Assembly: GCA_013350335.1 (NCBI GenBank) | Contig: CM023536.1 | Span: 10,126,207-10,190,206, forward strand | Length of the DNA stretch: 64,000 bases | Direction of reading: 5' to 3' | From: Chimonanthus salicifolius | Taxonomy: Eukaryota; Streptophyta; Magnoliopsida; Laurales; Calycanthaceae | In this document: positions 58,538 to 64,000 of the stretch, one piece after another | Position numbering within the stretch: the first letter of the stretch is position 1 | Layout of the letters: the number at the start of each line of letters is the position of its first letter | Notes under the pieces: model-generated | Told to the model about the DNA's origin: nothing | The model's database searches: none | Seen by the model: only the letters and a program-made list of their open reading frames with translations | Translations under genes and position numbers: made by a program

Positions 58538-59582
58538 TGATGCAGAACAAGAAATAAGATATCCCTAAATGTCTAATGTGGTCCTCTAAAAATAAAAAGG
58601 GGATGAAAATAATGCATCCTAAATCTAAAATGAAATTAAACACTCAATTAATAATAGAAATTAATAATATGAAATTTATCACAAATAATCCTACAAATTC
58701 TTAGAATCTAATGTGTGAATGGAAATAAAAGGTTCAAAAATTAAATGAATTAAATGGCACATGGCTGGAAACTTAGGCACTTGCGATACTAATCAATTGG
58801 AAATAAAGGGGAAACATGTGGAATTAAAGGAATGGCTTGGCTTAGGGTAAACATGATCATAACTGGAGGGGAACACATATGGAAATAGGGAGAGGGGCTT
58901 GCGGCAGGTCATATGGGTTACAAGGAGGCGGCGACAAGGCTAGCAATGGCTGTATGGGTTAGAGGTGGCAGATGAGGGGCTGTATGGGAGGGATGAAAGG
59001 GGCAGGGTGGATCTTAGGGGCTGGCGAACACAGTGTGAAGGTTATGAAAGGGAGACAGCAGTCAGGGGAGGGTCAGGAAGTCCTAGCGGTAGCAAGGAGT
59101 GGTTGGGAAAGGGTCGGCACAACCCAGAAAGGGTTTTGGGTGAGGGACGAAAGGCCTGGGGGTTTATTTGGGACAACGGCAATTATGGAGAGGGCTTAGG
59201 ATGGACTGACAACAATTAAAGAAAATCTGGGATTGGCAATGGCAGAAAAGGGTATGGGAGGAAAGAAGAAAGCAACAGAGGAAGAAGAAAAAGAAGATAG
59301 AAGAGAAGGGTACCTGGCTTCACGCCCTCTTGGATTCCACCAACAGTCACCGTCGCACCATGAAAGGTATTTTGCGAAAATATCAAATTTTATTCATCAT
59401 TCGTATCTTCTGCCTCAAATACTACAAGGCTTATATAACTCTCAACTTACTAAAACAAAATTAACAGCAAATAATTACTAAACTACCCTATTCTAAAAAT
59501 AAACTGAAACACCTTCTAAAAAAATAAAACACAAGGAAATAACAAAACACGGAAACAATGTGGACTGGTATGCTCCGCATCA
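58538..59582 (-). mobile_element. Solo LTR, 1.05 kb, inside copia RT
   Basis: The ends TGATGCAGAAC and GCTCCGCATCA form short inverted repeats with TG..CA. Flanks GTTTT (58533-58537) and GCTTT (59583-59587) fit a GCTTT duplication with one change. Removing it rejoins the conserved copia RT sequence (LDVKN to LHGDLQEE). A TATA-like TTATATAA (59430-59437, reading GAGTTATATAAGCC on the minus strand) suggests minus orientation. No protein domain; the open frame at 58965-59219 lacks any recognisable motif. Confidence 0.88.
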
Positions 59583-60789
59583 GCTTTTCTCCATGGTGAT
59601 CTCCAGGAAGAAGTACACATGCTTCCTCCTCTTGGGTTTGTCAAGCAAAGTGCACCTCAGTCTGTCTGTAAACTCAAGAAGGCTCTCTATAGTCTTAAAC
59701 AGTCTCCATGTGCTTGGTTTGAGAAGTTTAGCAGTGCCTTATTACCTTATGGTTTCACCCGCTATTAGGCAGATCATTCAGTCTTCATCTACATGCTTTA
59801 CTCAGTTGTGATGATTTTAGTGGTTTATGTTGACAAAATTGTCCTCACGGGTAACAATGATGCGGCCATCTCAACCTTCAAACGTTATCTTCAACGGACA
59901 TTTGATATTAAAGTTTTGGCTCCGCTCCATTACTTTCTTGGCATTGAAGTTGATAGGTCTTCTCGCGGCCTGTACCTCTCTCAGTGGAAGCATGCCCTGG
60001 ATCTCTTCCAGGACGCTGGATACTCCAGTTGCAAACCCGTTGATACTCTGCTGGATGTTAACACCAAGGTATCTGCATCAAATGGGACACTTCTTAATAC
60101 TCCGGCCTTCTATCAAAAACTCGTTGGAAAACTCATTTACCTAACCATTACGAAACCGGACTTATCTTATGTTGTTGGTGTCATCAGCCAATTCATGCAT
60201 GAACCACGGGACACTCACCGTTATGTTGTGTTTCGTATTCTTCGGTGTCTTAAAGCTCATCATGGTCGTGACTTGTTCTATGCACATCAACCCACTTGTT
60301 TGGTTGGAGGTTATTCAGATGCTGATTGAGTCGGGCATCCAGATGATCGCCACTCTACCACTAGCTATTGTGTTTTCTTGGGGTCACATTTAGTTTCCTC
60401 GTGAACCATGAAGCAGTTCGTTGTTGCTTAGTCTAGTGTTGAGGCCAAATATTGAGCCATGGCTAATACTGCATCGGAATTGTTGTGGTTCCGACAGTTT
60501 CTTACTGAATTGAGCTTCGCTCCTGCCGATCCACTTATCATATTCTGTGACAATCAGGTAGCCATCAACATCGCCTCCAATCCAATCTCTCGTAAGAGGA
60601 CTAAGCGCATTGAAGTTGATTGTCACTTCCTTCATCAGTATATTTCAGAAGGCTGACTTTTCACTCCTTATCTACATTCTAAATATCAGCTTGTGGACAT
60701 GTTGACAAAGGCAATTCCTCGCACTCAGCTCACTTCCGTTGTTAGCAAGTTGGGTTTATTAGACATCTTTGGACCAGCTTAAGGGAGAG

Positions 60790-61056
60790 TGCTATGGGAC
60801 CCACTTCTGACTGTTGTGGGACCCACGTTTGCAATGTACTTAACTAAAATCTTCCAATTCTGAAAAGTCAATTAAATCTCTGTGTGATTGATTGTAGATT
60901 GACTGTAATTAGTTATTCATTTATTTATTTCCATAATCAGCCACATGATTGGCTCCTTTGTTTATTACTTATACATGTAACCCTTATGGATCTATATACA
61001 TTCAATACAATTTTAGAGAAGAATTCATCTCCTTCTTTTCTTATTATTATTCTACA
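60790..61056 (+). repeat. 3' LTR of copia element 2
   Basis: 267 bp, TGCTATGGGACCCAC to TATTCTACA, after the polypurine tract AAGGGAGAG. Homologous to the LTRs at 42551-42786 and 29384-29659. Confidence 0.9.
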
Positions 61057-63370
61057 CTATTGATCTTATATTTTTGTTGTTATCACTGTCATCAAAGTCA
61101 AGAATCCTTCTATAAGAGATTTGCACTCATAATTGAATTTAGCAAACTTCTAAGGACCAACTGCCTTATGATTGCAATGCACATATACATGCACACACCA
61201 ACATCCAGTCCCACATTGCACCAGATCCCCTTCCCCAAAAGCAGCCGCACACAAGCACCCACCCCCACACTGCACCAGATCCCCTTCCACAAAAGTAACG
61301 GCACACACATCCAATCTAGATACGCAAACAAAGAAGCATGCATGTAACTGCTTTTGAAGTTGCTACTTTGCATAAACATGACCCAGCACGAGCCAACCCA
61401 ATAAAAAAGCATTGTATTAGATACACAAAAATGTATTTGGGTTAGTTTCAGGTTGGGTTGCTTGTGTTGAAAATTGGGTTGGATTGGGATAGAATCAGAC
61501 AAATAGTGATGTAGGCATCGAACCCGATGATCCTGACTCAAGCACAACTGAACATCAACCAACCCAATTACACGAAATCGAGAAATTGATCATCCAAATC
61601 TATGCTCGAATCGATGGAGGGACGGAGGGCCAAAACTCAATTCATTTGGACGGGTCTCAAGGGTCCACAACAATTGTTGTCCATGTGGATCCCACTGTTG
61701 TCCACGTGATTTTTGAACCCAGTTTAGCAATAACGTGTGGGTGTGTTTGCTAGATGTGGGACATCATGTGGCTAGAAATTCCAAAGGATAAGAAAACGGG
61801 TGGCCTGAGATTTCAATTTGGGAAAAAATCCAAAGGCTGAAAGCATTTCACTTGGTGCATGTTGTTAATTTGGATGAAGGATACAACCACAATGTAACAC
61901 AAAAATAGAGAAAAAAATGAGAAAAAAAATCCATTTCAAATCAGAAGATTATGTGCCTGATTTTTTACCGTGATTTTGCAAGCAAAAACTCAGCTGCTGA
62001 ACAAAGAATAAGAAGAAGGCTATCAGGAGTTGGAAACTCAGGATGGGCTGAAACAAAAACAGCCAAGCACCATTGGGACAATCAGATTTGCCCAAAAAAA
62101 CAGCAGCAAGATCGAATAAAGGAAAAAAAAGAGATTGGAAAAGAAAGAAAATAAAGCAAAGAAAGGAAGCTAGCTGCCTGAATCAAAGTGGAAAGGAAGA
62201 AAATAAAATAAGAAAGGAAGGAGATGAATTAAATTAATTCAAGAAACGTCCACTAACACAGATCGAAGTACAGTACAGAGCATAGAGACACTCGAGGGAG
62301 AACAAGGCAGGGTTTGACTCAGGGTGACCAATTTGGTATTTTATTATTTAGTTATTTTATTTCCTTTTTCATTATAAAAAATAAGGCCTTATAAATTTAG
62401 TATTTGGCCAAGAATTTGTATATCAGAATTTTATTTGAATTAAAGTTTATTATGCTTTGAGCAAAGTTTAGAATTTTCCCAAGTCGAGGTGAGTACTAGT
62501 TTATGGTTCTTTGTATTTAATTTGGCTTTGTGTTTGAATTATATTTAATTATTTGGATTTAAATTTCTGCATGGTGAAATTATTTCATGTCTAGCATTTT
62601 ATTTCCATGAGTAATTAAAATATAATTACAACTAAAGTAGATCTTAGAACGTCCAATGTTTGGCAATTGAATTAGTGCCGGATTTAAGTTCCATGCATGC
62701 TAATGATTTGATCATTTAAGTTCCACCATTCGATGTATGTAGATGGTGGTATTAAATTTGCGATACTTTCAGATCAACAAATGGAACCCACATAAATTGC
62801 CACAAAAAGTTAAGAGATAATGGCAATTGAATTGTGATTGTACAATCACTTTTCGTGCTTCAGACCTTATTTCTCTTTATCCTCATATAGGATCACGATC
62901 TATAAGTTGCATTGAAAAAAGGAACTTACAAGGATCATTCAAGTGCTACCCAAGTTGTGACTTGTATGATCAACATGGGTTGGCCACATTGAAATTTAGG
63001 CCCTTGCATCAGATTGATGATCTGTTTTTCTATAGCATCTCTTTAACCTTAGAAGTCTCACTAATCCAATCTTAAGGCATAAACCATAGAAGGAAGATTA
63101 CCAGTCTCAAAAAGATCCAAATTTTCATTGCAACCAGACAATAATTAGATTGTATAGGTGGGACAACTCAAGAACCCTCTCTATAAGATCCTAAGAACAA
63201 AGAATAAATTAAACAATTTTCTTGTTTGCTCATGGCTCATCCATTCTTTGGTAGATGCTTCCTACAACAAAGGATAGTTAGGATGCAGCACATAATTTAA
63301 ACTCTGATGATTATAACTCCCCTACATTTATCAAATATGTCAAGAGTTCCTGGTTGGAGATTGATCATTT
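61057..63370 (-). other. Importin intron or upstream spacer without recognised genes
   Basis: It contains a short tandem repeat (CCACATTGCACCAGATCCCC at 61211 and a variant at 61265; period 54 bp) and a purine-rich segment (62085-62230). No importin exon, other gene or clear element was found. Confidence 0.6.
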
Positions 63371-63399
63371 GGAAAATTTTAACTTTTTTTAAGCGGTAA

Positions 63400-64000
63400 C
63401 AATATTTAATATATTAATAAGGAGAAAAAAAACAGTTAAATCAATTTGATAAAAGGGTCTAGAAGGCCAGACCAGTAAAAGCAGAAGAAAACAAAAACAT
63501 TGCAGGAAAAGGGCATAAATTAAAACAAAAACAAATGCAACAAACAACATCAATGCAAAATCCCTTCATGTCCCACTATCTCAACGAAAAATACACTCCT
63601 GAGACGGAGTTGTCAATTCAACTTTTAGCGAAAAAGTCTGCCACGCTGTTTGCAGTTCGAATGACTTGGACAAAGGAGACATCGAGATCCGAAGCGAGAC
63701 CTCTAATTTCCCTAACTATGGTAATAAATCTCTAGGGGGATCGCTTAGTCCTTTTGCCCACTTAACTACATTAGCCTAATTCCCTTATATCACTAGAGTA
63801 TCATGCCCATAGATTTTCCAAATGGCCAGAGCTCTCCTAATACTATGGAGCTCCGCCTCATTTGATTCCTTAATCCCCACTGACTATGTGAAAACTAAAA
63901 GATGTGATACCACCATGATTCCTAAAGAACACCGCCTATCCCTGGAGGGCCCGATTTTCCCGCCAAAGGCTCCGTCTACATTAAACTTCATGACAACTCG
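63400..64000 (-). mobile_element. LINE RNase H 3' end, runs off window
   Basis: Minus-strand frame from the right edge: VVMKFNVDGAFGGKIGPS (63995-63940), then ESNEAELHSIRRALAIW (63875-63825), NVVKWA (63770-63750) and a decayed HV..ANxVAD end near 63640. Plant L1-type RNase H; the 3' UTR extends to about 63400. Confidence 0.8.

Larger units (their letters stand above)
57013..61056 (+). mobile_element. Ty1/copia element 2: shuffled modules, 3' LTR
   Basis: The order along the plus strand is abnormal. Integrase comes first (57018-57411: [24 protein letters not shown]); then the protease/pre-integrase region (57417-58000: a TTDHMAGMSTIFS segment, then CRLGHPADYVLKQL); then RT (58200-58537 and, after the solo LTR, 59583-60150) and RNase H (to 60770). 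The RT start has [20 protein letters not shown], and the active site near 59827 reads YVDKIVL, so the second catalytic Asp is lost. RNase H retains [14 protein letters not shown] and CDNQVA. A purine tract (60780-60789) precedes the 3' LTR 60790-61056. No 5' LTR was found. Same family as 42551 and 24283. Confidence 0.88.

Noticed and set aside
58965..59219. 84-codon open frame rich in Gly and Arg
   Set aside because: It sits within a solo LTR, shows no domain and has a low-complexity composition.
62827..63075. 82-codon open frame as importin upstream exon
   Set aside because: Wrong strand, and neither strand shows importin motifs or suitable splice phases.

Overview
This window is nuclear DNA of a flowering plant. 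The evidence is AT-rich intergenic and intronic sequence, GT..AG introns of 74 bp to over 8 kb, Ty1/copia and Ty3/gypsy elements, L1-type LINEs carrying a C-terminal RNase H domain, RTE-type LINE pieces, TRIM elements with the initiator-Met tRNA primer site, Au-like SINEs and MITEs. Very long introns packed with retrotransposons would fit a magnoliid or another early-diverging lineage, but I cannot fix the species from the sequence alone.

Only two genes look functional. (1) An intronless RING-H2 (C3H2C3) ubiquitin-ligase-type gene lies at 5488-6174 (+). Its promoter carries an inverted repeat of AACGG mitotic (MSA-like) motifs, and an ~84-100 bp minisatellite follows its stop codon. (2) The 3' half of an importin-11-like (importin-beta family) nuclear transport receptor lies on the minus strand. 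Thirteen coding exons run from 56420 down to the stop codon at 18579. Exon edges, phases and protein order all agree. The exons total only 1,534 bp spread over 37.8 kb. The 5' exons are beyond the right edge or in unseen sequence.

Layout: 1-1902 is a decayed Ty3/gypsy fragment (-) interrupted by a complete TRIM. 1903-5160 is AT-rich spacer with SINE copies. 5161-6650 is the RING gene with promoter and downstream repeat. 6651-9190 holds a duplicated spacer, a long-TIR MITE and a copia remnant. About 9200-12290 is an L1-type LINE (-). 12560-13700 is a CrRLK1L receptor-kinase pseudogene (-). 13700-18330 is spacer with a hAT-type MITE, SINEs and a tandem duplication. 18330-64000 is the importin gene and its introns. 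The introns contain three members of one copia family, one solo LTR of that family, several LINE and RTE fragments, TRIM copies, a long foldback structure, and three large solo LTRs (3.2, 2.9 and 1.0 kb). Each of those three sits inside another transposon and has a recognisable 5-bp target-site duplication.

The most unusual sequence is inside the 3.2-kb solo LTR (34874-38089). It holds about 17 diverged copies of a ~28-bp near-palindrome of the type CGAYAYATCGAC-n-GTCGATGTRTCGG. The nested solo LTRs, the rearranged TRIM array at 50919-51830 and the shuffled copia element at 57013-61056 document a long history of insertion and recombination inside one gene that is still apparently intact. Protein coordinates and exon edges were worked out by hand from the sequence; family names come from remembered motifs, not database searches.
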